Source: Notospermus geniculatus (taxonomy: Eukaryota; Nemertea; Pilidiophora; Heteronemertea; Lineidae). From it: 64,000 nt of DNA. The DNA is taken from positions 71,546 to 135,545 of the forward strand of contig NMRB01001463.1 in NCBI GenBank assembly GCA_002633025.1. Reading direction: 5' to 3'. Positions 1 to 12,425 of this stretch are shown piece by piece. Under the pieces are notes generated by a model. That model was given only the letters and a program-made list of their open reading frames with translations, had not been told where the DNA came from and made no database searches. Each line of letters begins with the position of its first letter. Position 1 is the first letter of the stretch. Both the position numbers and the translations under genes were made by a program.

Positions 1-929
1 GTGGTGGAGGGGGATGCGGTGTCTGCCCGCCGAAGGTTTGAGACTGATCGCGCACCCTCCCCCTGCCCTGGAAACATCCGGCTTCTCCCCAATACTCCTA
101 AGCGAGACGATAGAGGATGCTGAGGATGTGGTTACAACGATCAACCAGAAAAGAATCATTCATCCGAGACATTGTCCTTTACAATTTAGGCCTTGATCAG
201 TTCTGCGCGAGTGGGTTCTCTACACCTGTGCCTGTCACCGCTAAGACCCGCTCTTCACATGATAGAGAGGACAATTCTCTTTGACATTGCGGTTTTCTCC
301 GCCACTACCGGTTGTGTCAACCTGACTAGACAGGATTACAAAATAACACCAACTTTTTTGAAATGCCGAATTAAGAACTGAGCACCAAGCTTCAAACGCT
401 ATCTACCGGCAATAACACAATCGTACAGTGCTAGGCCCAAGTTCTTTATCAGAGGGCACATCCAACTGAAGTTTCACGGCACAGAGATCAGTTCAGGCCG
501 CATGCAATTTCAAAATGAAACCGCTTTCCACCGATAAATCATCCTTTTACCTGTGGGATCACTTTCTTCCTATTTAAACTCCTCAAAGGTAAAACATGTG
601 GCTGATTTATCCAAGAAACATGTTGAAATCGGTGTATCGGTTACAAATCTGTGTTAACTGACAGGAAAATGTGGAAAACATGAACCAGACGAGAATTTGT
701 TTTTTTAAATGTTTTGTTGCCGGAACTGATGCCTCCGTGCTGACAGGTCAGTGACAACCTTCTCCTAGTCTTCCCAATATCTTCCTCCTTTGTTTTTTTT
801 CGTCCCCACAATTGATCATTTGCAAACATCTGAAGGCTACAGACGAAAGAAAACCGAGGCCTAGTCAGCAAAAAGAATCATTACATGTAAAGAGATGGTG
901 GCCTACTGGTTCTGTATTCGATTTTTCTG
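1..929. other. No recognisable gene
   Basis: I see no exon with both splice sites, no RNA gene and no repeat structure here. A reading frame open from the left edge to a stop at 196 is too short and featureless to call; it could be the end of an exon of a gene outside the window. Confidence 0.5.
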
Positions 930-1190
930 TCAGGGCCAACGCTATAGCATTATTGGCCCTGGTAAGTACAGAAGAGGCCATCACAATTTAGCTACTCATG
1001 TTCCTCACTTGGATGGGGTCTTTTACTTGCCCTTGCAAAGAAACAAGGTACAAGGCACCATGGCTTACTGTCCCATGCAACAGACGTGAAGAGCCAGGAA
1101 TGAAATCCCATATGGCCCAGGCTGGATTCGAACCCGGGACCTGCTGCTTGCTGAACGGACGTGATAACCACTCGGCTATCAGGGCTCCTA
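930..1190 (-). mobile_element. tRNA-headed SINE, family S1
   Basis: Read on the minus strand, this has a tRNA-like head with an A-box-like TGGTTATCACG and a B box GGTTCGAATCC. The body matches the copy at 24232-24485: a CCCATATGGGATTTCATTCC-type segment, a run about counting cash-like 'accttg' repeats, and an AGTATGGAGG-type 3' part. It is a Pol III-type retroposon, not a tRNA gene, because the second half does not fold into an acceptor stem. Confidence 0.75.
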
Positions 1191-1584
1191 CTGGTTCTTG
1201 CAATTTTCACAAGTCGCCTTCCCATGAACTGCGCATTTTTTACAACGCCAGGATTTTTTTTGTACCAACCCATCAACGCATGGTTTGCCACACCATGAAT
1301 TCCGCATATTCTGACTGAAGTCATCACAGCTTACACAAAATGGAGCCCTGTTCAATGCAAAAACAAGCCACGCTGCATCATCACATCCTATAAGTGCCTG
1401 CGGACTTTTTTTGCAGACGATGTAAGTGGCTTCTCTGATTGGTCCAGACACAGACCAGAAGTTGTTTTGCTGGAGAGGTTGATGATCCAAAGTGCCCTGA
1501 ATATCTTGATGGCCCTGGAGAGGAGTGCCTGGTGTTTGTTAACCCTTTGAGTGCTGACAGATCTCTGACGAATCTCTTTAGGGC

Positions 1585-1735
1585 TGTCAGAGTGGTGTAG
1601 TGCAAACATCAGCACCTCCACCTCAGGTTTCAAGTTCGATCCCTGGTCGAATCCACCCATCATGTGATAAAGAGTTTGACTCTTCTGCAGTGTAGGTTTT
1701 CTCCGGCCAGTCATTTTCATCCTGAAGGCCTATTG
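1585..1735 (+). mobile_element. tRNA-headed SINE fragment, family S2
   Basis: It starts with GGCTGTCAGAGTGGTGTAGTG (A box) and carries a degenerate B box, GGTTTCAAGTTCGATCC. It ends in a GGTTTTCTCCGGCC-like tail. The same head recurs at 11805, 13520, 50905 and 52873 on the plus strand, and at 3890, 7843, 24040 and 61383 on the minus strand. Confidence 0.7.
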
Positions 1736-3187
1736 CTGTGCACTTGGTGTGGTGGATCTAGGGTTTGGAGAAAAGGGTGGCTGTAGCAGCTGTAGCACCA
1801 CAGGCAAATGATGTTACGTCTTCACTGCGTGCCTTCCATGGCGTTGCACGACGTCCAGGGAAGATATGAGGACGGCACGCATGTGATAACACTGCATGTG
1901 GTACACGGATGGGATGCATTGCGGAAGGTTGGTCAATTGTGCAACGTCCTAAATGGTGAGGTTTGCCCAGGTTTATCAGATCTCATGCCCAAACCATTTC
2001 ATTTTTTGAATAAAACATGTTTACACTAATACGCCATCTGTTTCTTAATCCACTCACAGTAAAAAATGACACCAGGTCGATTTCGGCACGAAGCATTAAG
2101 ACAGGTAACCAACAATGCCAAAAACACGTCTAAATATCCGTTCTGATTTCAACTCAGGTAAATCGACTTGACGCTATCACCCTTTTTTCACACTTTCTGC
2201 ACTGTTTCACCATGTTTGATTTAAATACAGGAGTGAATTTTTTGTGACTGTTAGTCATTTCTTGGATTCTGGACAAGACTTGATCCAGATTCATGGCATT
2301 TTTACAATTCACTTCTTTCTTTTCGTGATGAGAATTCTGCAAATAAAACCCAAACTGTTTGCAGTTAAAGCGCAATTTGCCGTGTTTTTATCAATAAACT
2401 GCAGATGAAAGTGAAGATGATACAACTTATCAAAGACAAAGAGAACGTTGGTTACCATTCTCACCACTAGGACTGAATACTGAGATCATCACTCATCATA
2501 CATCATCGTGTGATCGGCCAAAAAGCAGCTGTTGAAAAACATGTTGATTAGTCGAAAACCCAGGGTTTTCATTCAACAAAATGAGCAATCAATGGTTTCT
2601 CGACCAATCAATGTGGTTTTCAATGGCTGCATTTCAGCCTGTCACGTGAGGGCAGCCAACCAACCGACAATCTAAGACAAAGAGGAACTGTACTGGTGGA
2701 ACAACGTACGAGTGGACACCAGAAGGTGGGCAGCATCCATTGACAGAAACATACAAATAGGACATGAAGCAATAGGAATACATCTCTCAACATCACTCAG
2801 TGTTACATCATCAATCACATCCCATACTCTTGCAAGTTGAACCTGACTGATCAGCGCCACCTTTGGGCCACTGATGCCATCCATCACAGAAACCCAAAGA
2901 TTTTCATCAAAGAGTATATCAACAGCTACAGAACCTCGTCACATTGAGTTGTCCTCATTCATGATTCACAAGGTCAGACTTCAAAGAGCAGGACACTCTC
3001 TCATAGTCGAATACAATGTAATAGAATGTTACTCATTTGTTGTTGACGCCAGACCACCTGGCATCCTGGCCACTCCCTGGACAGTTGTGGTAAGTGCTGA
3101 ACTGAACAATGTTTGATTTTTTGAGAGCTCAGTGAGAATATGGGAGGGTAGGCTATTCGAAAAAGCTTGACAGTGGACAATATGTAC
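1736..3187. other. No recognisable gene
   Basis: This stretch is AT-rich unique-looking sequence. It contains no spliced ORF, and I see no repeat matched elsewhere in the window. Confidence 0.45.
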
Positions 3188-3880
3188 AATTGCAGTCAGC
3201 GCGCGTATTGCCAACAGATGGCAGCAAAGTTCTAGCGGACCAATGTACAGGAAAATCTACGTGATTACTGCTCGATCAATAATGACTGGGTCCGCTATAT
3301 GCATTGAATTGGGCCGTAGTGACACCTCAGTGTTTTCCCTGGGATTTAGTTGAAACGTGACGGTCGCCTGACGCGCGAAGCGCGGCAGCCGAGGCGCGTA
3401 GCGCCGAGCGGGGGGTCCCCTCGCGTAGAAAATTTTTGATTCTAGAACACTGCAAGACGCCATTTCCGTGCCCGAAAACGCAACGCAGTACTAACTTTCT
3501 TGACGGACCGAAGCGCGCGCAATGAGCCGAGCGCCATCTATGAAATCTCGTTGGCAAGTTTATGAACTAGATAATGCTAGACGGGTGGTGAAGGTAGTAT
3601 AATTGGACCGATCCATTATCGTTGTTGAAAGGGGTGTGTAACAACCATCTTCCTCTGTTGCGTCCGTATGAAAACAAGCGTTGGGAGTGCTCAGAATGCG
3701 TGTCGGCCGATTTTTTTTGCGTGACGGTGGATATTTTAAGCGTGGCGGTTCCACTACGTATATTTTTTAACGTGGCACAGGCACAGACGTTTGCATTCTA
3801 AACGTGACGGGCCGTCACGTGTTTTTTAATCAGGGAAAACACTGACACCTATTGGTCAACTCACTGACAGCTCCTATTGG
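3188..3880. repeat. Host repeat R1, split by a transposon
   Basis: The outer parts (3188-3327 and 3845-3880) match 43180-43290 and 43560-43590. Shared landmarks are GTTCTAGCGGACCAA, a GGGCC(G/A)TAGTGAC segment, and ACTGACAGCTCCTATTG. Each copy is interrupted at nearly the same place by a different transposon. Confidence 0.65.
3328..3844. mobile_element. 517-bp non-autonomous DNA transposon, CAGTGTTTTCCCTG ends
   Basis: Perfect terminal inverted repeats CAGTGTTTTCCCTG / CAGGGAAAACACTG are flanked by the direct repeat ACACCT (3322-3327 and 3845-3850). The inside carries a GC-rich palindromic block around 3370-3415 and several ACGTGACGG motifs. No transposase is encoded. The CAGTG ends recall hAT elements, but the visible target duplication is 6 bp, not 8. 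Confidence 0.8.
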
Positions 3881-3887
3881 ATGAATC

Positions 3888-4075
3888 AGTGTACTGTAGG
3901 AGGAAACCGGAATGCCTGGAGAAGCCCTTTGCCGTCAAAGACAAAACCTGCCGTGTCAAAGAGAATCACCTTCTTCATCACATGAAGGAGGCTGACAAGG
4001 TCTGGGGATGAACCCAAAACTTCAGATGTGACAGTGTGCTGGTGTTTTCAACTGCACCACTCTGACAGCTCCTGT
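3888..4075 (-). mobile_element. SINE fragment, family S2
   Basis: Minus-strand copy with the GGAGCTGTCAGAGTGGTG head near 4070. It runs back to a GGTTTCCTCCTAC-type 3' end near 3895. Confidence 0.6.
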
Positions 4076-4159
4076 CTTTTACTAGGCCTACCGAGGTGAA
4101 ACTTGAGGAGAAGACAACATTGCAGGCCTGCAAGAAGACTCATCATGCAGGACCGACTT

Positions 4160-4301
4160 CAGGTGCGAATCCAAGGGGGGGTGCCTCCCTTTCAGCCAAC
4201 AAATCTGTAAAATCGACAATGAAATTCTTGAACTTGGCGCAAATTTCATTGTTCCTAGCAGAGGGCACCCCCTCGTTCCCCAAATCCTGGATCCGCCCCT
4301 G
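4160..4301. mobile_element. MITE of the GGATCCAGG family (family G)
   Basis: Ends CAGGTGCGAATCCAAGG and CCTGGATCCGCCCCTG are inverted. The 5-bp direct repeat GACTT flanks the element at 4155-4159 and 4302-4306. It is non-coding. Confidence 0.8.
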
Positions 4302-4813
4302 GACTTGTTTGGTACACAATGGGTTAATATATAGCATCAATAATCAAAGCTTTTCTTCTTCCACTTTCACATTCCAATGCCAGCAGTTTCCATCTCAATA
4401 ACGGTTTTTTTTTGTGTTTTGAGCGGCATGACACCACTGATTCACAATTCTTGATATGTTTCAGGCGGGCCTGGAGTCAGAGGTATGAGCAACACAGGTT
4501 GTTTTAGGATGCAACTCACTTCCACTTCCTAAAGATAAGTGCGCAGGAATAAGGTTTGGCCAGTCCAAAGGGAGGACTCACCACCATGAGTCAATCATGA
4601 GCTGTTTGGCTCATCCTCAGGAACAACTTACAGAACCAATCCTTGTAACTCTAAAAGTAGGCCCACCATGCCTATTGCTTCTAGGCCTAGGCCCTTTGCA
4701 GATGTTATACTTCCAGACTGAATTTAGGCCTAAGGGTTAAAAAGCCCAGATGCAAAAAGAGTACAGCACAGCTTGGGTCCCTTCAATGCCCTGATATTCA
4801 CAGGCTGAAAACT

Positions 4814-4980
4814 CAGGCGTGGATCCAAGGAGGGATGCACCCCCCCCCCTTTCGACCAACAGATCTGTAAAATTGACTGTGAAATTCTGAAATTTGGAGC
4901 AAATCATTGAAATTCACCACAGATTTCAATGTTTCTAGCACAGTGCACCCCTCTTTTCCAAAATTTTGGATCCGCCCTTG
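4814..4980. mobile_element. MITE, family G
   Basis: Ends CAGGCGTGGATCCAAGG and TTTTGGATCCGCCCTTG are inverted. AAACT flanks both sides (4809-4813 and 4981-4985). The internal sequence resembles the copy at 4160-4301. Confidence 0.8.
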
Positions 4981-4985
4981 AAACT

Positions 4986-7842
4986 GGCTGGAGTCCCCGC
5001 CCCCCAGCCCCCTCAGTCGGCCAAGAGACAACAACTGTTTCTTGCAAATACGTGTGTCCTTATAAGTTGAAAGTTGAACGTGGCCTAGTTTTCAGACCTA
5101 ATTATGCATAAAAAAACAGACACAACAGATCAGAATCCAAGGGCGTGTCTTAGATCATACAACAAAGATTCCCTGTGAAAATTCCGACCAAAAACCAAAG
5201 ACTACAAAGAAACCTTGTGATTAAAATTGCGGAAATACTCCCATAATTCTAGAGTAGTATTTCAATGTTGAATGTGCTCTGTCCTCAGAAAATCAATTAT
5301 AGGATAGGGTTACAAAATGTCTCGGTGATTTATAACAACCATGGTGAGCGGGGAGACCCAGTGGCTGGCTCGGGTCAAGGGGCCGTCTCAGAAATCGCTA
5401 CAGGAACGCTCGGTCATGTCAGTTGCTTTCTCATCAGTTACTGATGAGAAAGATTTGAAGGGAGACACTAGAGGTGATTCTGCCATTTTGGTTGTCCCTG
5501 GCAACCATTCTGGCCAAAGATTTCGTAATTACCATAGAAATCAGAAAGCCACAATTTGACTAATAAGACTTCTTGAAAACAAAGACATTACAGTGATGGT
5601 CAGTAGAAAATGCACTGGTGCCATATTTGGGCAAAAGTTACAGTAGCGCCCCTCCATACAGGACAGGAGGTGCCCATAGATGACAGGTGTCCTAACTTAA
5701 AAGGATGAATGAAAATGAACCGAAGTGTCTCTGAAGTTCAGCACCTTTTCATTACTGATTCTCTGAGTCCCCTCTCCTGAAAAGCTGTCAGGTCATTCCC
5801 GAGTCAGTTCAGCCAGTTAGAGGAGATCCCATCATGAAAGGGAATCTGGAAAATTCGTAGCGTTAACCTATTGAACGGAATCAGCAGTGATGTCCATCGC
5901 GAGGCATACCCTGGACTCTGACACGAGAACTATTCATTACACAGGTGCCAGCACAATGTATTATGATAATAACTACTTCCTTGGGACGATGGATCAAGGC
6001 TAAATATCGGATTTTTTTCATGAGAATCAGCGAAGCGCATCAATTTTCATTTGTGGGTGATTTAGATGGTTTTAGCATGCATTGTGTATGCAGTTTCACT
6101 AGGAAACAAAGGGGGCAGGCAGAGAATGTGTTTTTGTAGCTGGGGCGTGGCAGGCGGTCCATGGCCCACATAAAAACCATTTGAAATGTCAGACCGCTAT
6201 CATTTTATTCCTTTTTTTTATAGATTTGACTATACACATTGGCAGGCTTGAAAATTTTGTCAGATAAACTAAAACATGTGACTGAAGGACAAGACAGCCT
6301 ATAAAATAATGACTTTGATGAAGTAGGCCATAATTCTAGAAATTTTCATTCCCAGGACAAACAGCTATTTCAGAAGTTTCAAACATAGGTGTTAGCAAGG
6401 ATAGGAGCTTTTTTATTTCCCTGAGAAGCTTTTGATGAAAAGTCACCAGTGAAAACCCAACCCACCCATCTTGGTCCAGACAAAATTTATGCAGAAATTG
6501 CTGCCATGAGAATCCAGCTTAACTTTGTGATTTTTGACAACTGGGATATCTCCAGGCCAAAATAATGAATTCAAGAGACAATTCATGAATTGACAATAGA
6601 CCCTTCAATTCAATTTCAGCATGACTCACGCACCACGCTTACGCGCGCGCGTATACAATGCATTGTATACCAAACCATGTCCATTTCATTTTGGAACAGG
6701 ATCGATACCTTTTCAATACGCAGATACATCGCGACGTTTCGCAATTACGCCATTTCAAATATGGAATGTACGAGGCTTGAATCAAAGCTCAATTTCACCG
6801 AAAGATCAAATCAATTTCATTTTCAGAGATGGAGATGGAGGTTCTTTTTTTATGCAAAATTTTTGGTTCAGCTGCCACCGCAGACGCTGACATTTGAAAT
6901 GACAGTCCCATTTTGACAAGTTGGACATCGCCTGAAAACATGCGGATATTTCAAAAAGGGCCTACCTGTTAGGATGAATAAAGCCAAGCCGAGAACGGCC
7001 TCCAAAATGTGCATTCGTCGCATTATAGCTTTTCCTAAATTTTCCTACGCATCAGAAGAAAAATCCTTGGAAAAATCCACAAGCGAAACTTAGCGACGCC
7101 GTCTTCCTTCGGCAACGCTCTGCGATAATGAACCGGTTCACTCAGCAGGTGCCCGATGCATCCGCTGATGTAGTCCACGACATTATCACTGATACAATAA
7201 TCGATATACGAGTTATGAGTCAATTCATACCAGAAATCAGTGTTTTATACACTTGTAGCTTATTCTAAGTAAGGGTATGTATGATTTCCTCGAAATATAG
7301 CTCCGAGTAATTTTGTATGCATCTCAATATATCATTCCACGATAATTGCGAACTATTTTTGTGTAGATCTGAGATGGGGGCCATCTCAAGAGTTGTGACT
7401 ACGGTTGGACGTTTTTTACGCTTGCGTATTTCCCCAATTAGAAAGGATTAGCCTGTTGGCCTAATCTCATGCTATCACTCAAATTTTAATTTCATCTCCC
7501 ATTCGATACAAGACAGGTGTAACAGTAAAGGATGTCCCAAAGGAAAAGTGTCTGGTTATTGTTCCATGACGGTTTCGCATGCCTGTGGAAACCAATTATC
7601 CGAGCCGAGATTAAAATTTATGAATGGAATTGTTTATCCCCGATATTTTTCGTGGCATGCTCTGGGACATTATTTCCTGAGAAGGCGTCTTATGATAAGT
7701 CGTGTAAATTTCACGCCCATTAGCTTATAAAACAATAACGTCGTCTTCAAGTGCAACTTTTTGAATGAATAAGCAGGTATGATGGTGAAGACAAAGCATT
7801 ATTAGCCAAAGAGACAACATTCGGCGAATTCAATGTACTACA
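4986..7842. other. No recognisable gene
   Basis: About 2.9 kb without a supportable exon. Several 60-110-codon reading frames exist, including two overlapping ones at 6590-6916, but they lack domains, splice context or consistent codon use. No long repeat is shared with the rest of the window. Confidence 0.45.
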
Positions 7843-7985
7843 GGAGGAAACCGGAGTGCCCGGAGACAACCTGCACTGTCAGAGAGACTTGTCTATCACA
7901 CGAAGAGCAGGCCTACCGGGATCGAACCTAGATCCTCAGAGGTGAGGGTGCCGATTTTCCACTGCGCCATTCTGACTCCCGGGTT
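7843..7985 (-). mobile_element. SINE fragment, family S2
   Basis: Minus-strand copy. The GGGAGTCAGAATGGCGCAGTG head lies at 7960-7982 and a GGGATCGAACCTAG B-box region at about 7919-7932. Confidence 0.6.
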
Positions 7986-8006
7986 CTGACTGCCCTGGCG
8001 ATATCA

Positions 8007-8033
8007 TACATGTACATGTACATGTACATGTAC
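8007..8033. repeat. (ACATGT)n simple repeat
   Basis: Uninterrupted TACATG hexamer repeat, about four and a half units. Confidence 0.9.
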
Positions 8034-8100
8034 CTCTTAGAAAATGAATTTAGGCGCCACTGGCATCAGACCGTTGCATTGATTACAGCTGAAACAGTGA

Positions 8101-8262
8101 CAGATGTAATGACTGAGAATGCCTCCCGTTTGCCAGTGCCCCCTTTATTGTTGGGCGGGCACTCAAAAACAGAGACTGAGATGTCACCTGCCGGCTCATT
8201 CCGTCCATCTTTTGTTGAGAGGCGTTGGCAAACGGGAGGTAAATGAAAAGTATTACACCGGC
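8101..8262. mobile_element. MITE T, copy 1
   Basis: Inverted ends run GATGTAATGACTGAGAATGCC... and ...GTATTACACCGG. Just inside are inverted TTTGCCAGTGCC / GGCGTTGGCAAA. It is the same family as 15917-16100 and 62108-62287. Confidence 0.75.
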
Positions 8263-8315
8263 CTGAAGTTGGCTCCTGATTCCCAATTTTCAACATATCA
8301 CGTGTGGTAGAATAT

Positions 8316-8441
8316 AATGTCCCCATCTTTCTGATGTCCCCCTGCATTGTTTGTCACAGGATTAAGGGTCTTGGTCTCTCTGGAGTTCTATTCAATGGTG
8401 CCGCTTAATCCGGTTGGGGGACATCACATATCGGGGACATT
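8316..8441. mobile_element. Short inverted-repeat element, AATGTCCCC ends
   Basis: AATGTCCCC...GATGTCCCCC on the left is mirrored by GGGGGACATC...GGGGACATT on the right. The 126-bp element is non-coding. No second copy was seen. Confidence 0.5.
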
Positions 8442-8717
8442 AGGTTCTATTAAACGTGTGGCAGAATGCCAGCTGCGATATTTCCTCAGAATCTTATGTC
8501 ATGGTGTATGTATTATTGCACCGCTTTTTCCCGAAGCATTTTCATGATGCTTTGCTCTTGTCAAAGCGCTTCTCTGCGCCCCGCTCCACTGAGGACCTGA
8601 CAGCCAGCAGCGCTGAGACTAGTGCTGCCACATGGTGGTGATAATATGAACTGAAATGTGTCTGCGCGTTAGAACTTCGGCCGGAGGTTGATGTGAATGA
8701 AAAGGAGAGGCCTGGTC

Positions 8718-8828
8718 CATCCTCCCGTATCAGGGCTTTGGTTTCGCTCCTCTTCATACACTCGCACACAAAGTTTGTGTGTGTGAGTGGATAAAGAGGA
8801 GCGAGGCAAAAACCCTGCTGGGAGGATG
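8718..8828. mobile_element. Hairpin MITE H, copy 1
   Basis: CATCCTCCC...GGGCTTTGG...CGCTCCTCTTCATACACTC folds against GAGTGGATAAAGAGGAGCG...CCTGCTGGGAGGATG. Sister copies lie at 38541-38899 (interrupted) and 56264-56359. Confidence 0.75.
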
Positions 8829-8886
8829 GCCTGGGCAGGCTGTGACCTTGAAGACAGTTATTTTTCCCGCCAAGTTCAGAGGAGAC

Positions 8887-8988
8887 ACCCTCGCATTAAA
8901 CTCCCTACGCAGTTGTGTATCGCGCCCCCTTCGGTTTACTCACCGAAGGGGGCGCGATACACAACTGCGTAGGGAGTTTACCCTCGCA
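8887..8988. mobile_element. Perfect 38-bp-arm palindrome with 9-bp direct repeats
   Basis: Arms 8898-8935 and 8942-8979 are exact inverse complements around a 6-nt loop. ACCCTCGCA flanks the unit at 8887-8895 and 8980-8988. It reads as a very young foldback insertion with a 9-bp target duplication. Confidence 0.8.
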
Positions 8989-9172
8989 TGATGTCGCATA
9001 GTGCGCCCTACCCGGCCGGGCCCTGTTTTGCAATATGGAACCTCAATTCAAGGGTATGATTTGGACCTGGGGCCTGTTTCATAAAGTGACTTTAAGCGAA
9101 TGGTACCTTTAATCAAATGGAAAATGCATGATTGAGATAATGGTACCATTATGAAACTGGGTCCATATTCAT

Positions 9173-9259
9173 AAACGTACTTAAGTCAAAGTGTGCTTAT
9201 CTTTTGTGTTGAACAAAGGATAAGTGCTCCATTTAGACTTAAGTAGTTTTATGAATAGG
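9173..9259. mobile_element. Short hairpin element
   Basis: TATTCATAAACGTACTTAAGT on the left pairs with ACTTAAGTAGTTTTATGAATA on the right. It is non-coding. Confidence 0.55.
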
Positions 9260-11559
9260 CCTATGGGGCCAATCTCGTTCCCAGATCTACCTCATCCGAA
9301 GGTATCTCTGGCAAGGGCTACGACCTGACCAAGATTTCTGGTCAACCGCTGGCAGCGTGCCAAAATGTTTGTTTCACACAATGTTTCGTTCTTCGATGAC
9401 TGAAAAACATCATATATGCCTAAAAGGCCATTTAATACTCCCAAAACACGAAGTTGTTTGAGTATTAGAACAATTTCAAACGAATAGTTAGCATGGTTTG
9501 TTGCGAACATCATCGCGGCCTCGGCGTGATTCGCCTCAAAATTAGTCGATTGCGCATGCGCAGTATTGCTGAAGTCGTCAGCCCTTTCCAGTGGTGTTGT
9601 AGGAACGTAAACCCACTGGGGACGAGTTTGCTATGGGGCCTGGCCCCAGGAATAAAGAACCTAACTCACTGCCTCACCAGGTGTCACTAGTGGTTAAAAC
9701 TATTGAATTGAAAGGGACATTCATGTCATGATCAATTTCCCACAAAAAAGGCATAACAAATCTTTCAATCTAAAAAAAATATTTTGACAGCCTGACCAAT
9801 TCCAATCTAGGCTTTTCTCGTCGGGCACAGAGTCGGAGACCTAAACCGCTATTGTTCAGGCAAAGAAAATGCCAAATTCTCAATGACACAGCTGTTTAGG
9901 TAGGACACCATTCGTAACACTTCGAGTCTTTCCGTCATCATTCTTCGGTAAAGAAATCTGGCATGGTTTCGAGCTTTGAGTTGCGAACGCCTCAAGCACT
10001 TCCCAAGTTGAAGAACCACGATACTCCAAAATTTTTGACCTTTTGGTTGAAATGCACCACCAACAGTAGGCCGAAGTATGGGGTTATTTGGGATGAGCTG
10101 CAGGGCCTTGATGCAAGTTCTTTAATCATCAATAAGTTGATGGCAGAACAAAATAGGAAGAAGAAGATAAGAAGTTCAAAATCTTGAGAACAATTTGACC
10201 ATTATTTAAATAAATTCTTCCCCTTTCAAACCCCAATAAAAGAAGCCATCAACCGTTTCTATTGATTATTTGTTATCCCACGTGACCGCCAGGATAAATT
10301 TTACATGCGTTTATTTGATCGATGGTAAAGCTCTATTATACGCTATGTAGGTTGGCGATGGCTAATATTTGTTGGTGGAACTTCGGTAGGACATCTCGTC
10401 CTTGGTGGATCTCCTCAGGTAAGGCTTGTGGTGGCTTTCCGAACATTTTGTTGCTAGGTTTATTCTGATTATTCTTGCTCACGTCAAGTTTGTGTCGTTA
10501 CTTTACAAAACAGCTTGTTTGGTAGGCTACAATATCAGCTTGTGGTAAGTAGTAGGCCTACCACCACACCGGTATAAGAAAGATGAGCCATTGATCTTTG
10601 GCACAGCCTCAGCTTCATCTTAAGAAGTAAGACTAGGACAGTGTGTGGGGCGGGAAATCATCGGGTTGTGGGTGTGGGGTAGTGGTAACATCAGCACCTG
10701 CCACAAATCAGGGTGCGTGTTCAAGTACCACTCATGGCAGTGGCTTTTTATGTGGTGAAGAGGGCGATTTCTCCTCGACATGGTAGGTTGTTTTTCTCTA
10801 TTTTTCTCCGAATTGATATCATTTGTTGATGAGCTTCCCCTATAAATCGCCTACATTGGTGTCTTGTAGGCATAGAACAATATATTCAGACTGACACTTT
10901 TTGCACTGGATTCCGGGGTCGGTGTACATTGTAATGGTTTTCAGTGTGGCCATTTTTCTGTGTTACTTCTATTGCTTGGAACACACTGGGAAGCAGACTC
11001 ACTGTTTCTCTGTGTGTCGCTCATTGTCAAGTCACGGCTTTTCCCGTCACACTGGCACACGGGCCACACTGAAAAACATTACACCGGTAATAGACTGGTT
11101 CCCGTCTTGGTCGCTCCAGCGCTACTGGTCGTTCCACAACACGGGGTTTGATGTGCTGTCACAGACTGTCAAGCAAGTTTGGGAGTTTGAAAAGCTCATG
11201 CTCAGAGGCTCAGAGCCGCTTAGAATGATTTTTTGGACCCAAAAGTTGCGCAGGCTCTCTGCCAGCCCTCCAGACATCCGTGGAACAGCACACCAAGTAT
11301 CAATGTACCTTTAAGGTCTATTGAATATTAACTATTGCTGTCCATGTTCGCATTAAATATGGATATGTCTCCTTATCAATATTATATGAAATATCTTTGC
11401 TGGTTCATTGTATCTTTGGAGAATAGATCACGAACCCCCACGAAGTCGAATCATTCTTGTCTTCCGAGGCATACACCAAATTACAAACTTGAAAATCTTC
11501 CAAAAGAAATTGTGCCTTAACTTGAACCTCTATATCAGGGACCCCTTTTGGACAGATCA
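9260..11559. other. No recognisable gene
   Basis: No exon is supported. An NRF1-type palindrome TGCGCATGCGCA lies at 9551-9562 and a weak S2 SINE remnant near 10672-10760, but no transcript can be attached to either. Confidence 0.4.
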
Positions 11560-11695
11560 ACATGCCCTTTTACTGAGAGGTGGCCTGATTACAGAGGTCA
11601 AAATGAATAAAAATGGCCAGTTTGGTACTGAACATTGGTGTCCTTAATAGAGAGGTGTCCTCCTGGCAGAGGTGTCCGTAAAGGGAGGTTCAACT
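11560..11695. repeat. GAGAGGTGTCC-type dispersed repeat
   Basis: Several degenerate GAGAGGTGTCCT(G/T)ATTA segments in a row. They match 59335-59465, where the same order of motifs ends in a strand of GGGA(A/G)G(C/T)TC(C/A)AC. Confidence 0.55.
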
Positions 11696-11804
11696 ATTAT
11701 CTTCAGTCCTGTAAACAAACACCATTCATTTTGAATTCTTGTGTTTAGATTTGTTCAAAAAGCGAGTTCATCTGGTGCAGAAAATTTTTGGTCAACTCCT
11801 AATT

Positions 11805-11945
11805 CATTCTGGGATGTCAGATTGGTGTAGTGGAGACATCAATGCTTGTCACCTCTGAGGTTTCAGATTCGACCCTGGTCAGACCATTCGTCCCACTTCC
11901 TTTGACAGCGCAAGGTTCAGGTTCTCCGGTTTCCCCCTGCTGCAG
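11805..11945 (+). mobile_element. SINE, family S2
   Basis: Begins GGGATGTCAGATTGGTGTAGTG, contains GGTTTCAGATTCGACCC as B box, and ends GGTTCTCCGGTTTCCCCC. Confidence 0.65.
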
Positions 11946-12162
11946 ACTAACTTTCCTGATATTGTCTATATGGAGCTAATGATGCCAATTTATCTTTTGG
12001 CACATTTTTGATTCTAAGTAGACTGGTTTCAATCTTTGCCGCTGCACTCCCGTGGCGCTCATTCCACAACGGACAGTAGATTGCAACCATTCAGATTCTT
12101 AGCACAGTGAAGGACAGTTTTATGGAATGGGGAACCCGCCCTGCGGTTTCTCCCGACAGGTC

Positions 12163-12425
12163 GGCGCTGCGAGCGGTTGTACCGAAACGACGTTACTGAC
12201 GTCATTTTAGGTGTTGACGTTGCGTCATGAAAAAAAAATCCTGTCTTTATCGCCATCGGATCTTTCAATTTCGTTTTAAGAAAAAAAGGATTTTGAGATT
12301 AAAAGAAAATTTCATCTGCTACACGGTGATGTAAGTTTTACTGTCGGGCGACCAACACAAATGGTTTATTTTCACGCCAGAAATAAATGGAAATAACGTT
12401 AGAAAAAAAGAGACTTCGGTACAAT
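12163..12425. mobile_element. TIR element K, copy 1
   Basis: It shares GGCGCTGCGA...ACCGAA at the left, the GTGTTGACGTTGCGTCATG block and an ACTTCGGT right end with the better preserved copy at 33655-33967. A CRE palindrome TGACGTCA lies at 12197-12204. Confidence 0.6.

Noticed and set aside
14-196. Reading frame open to the left edge
   Set aside because: Sixty codons, no domain and no splice signal that can be tested. It could be chance.
9551-9562. Perfect NRF1-type palindrome TGCGCATGCGCA
   Set aside because: No transcript or exon can be attached to it, so calling a promoter is not supported.
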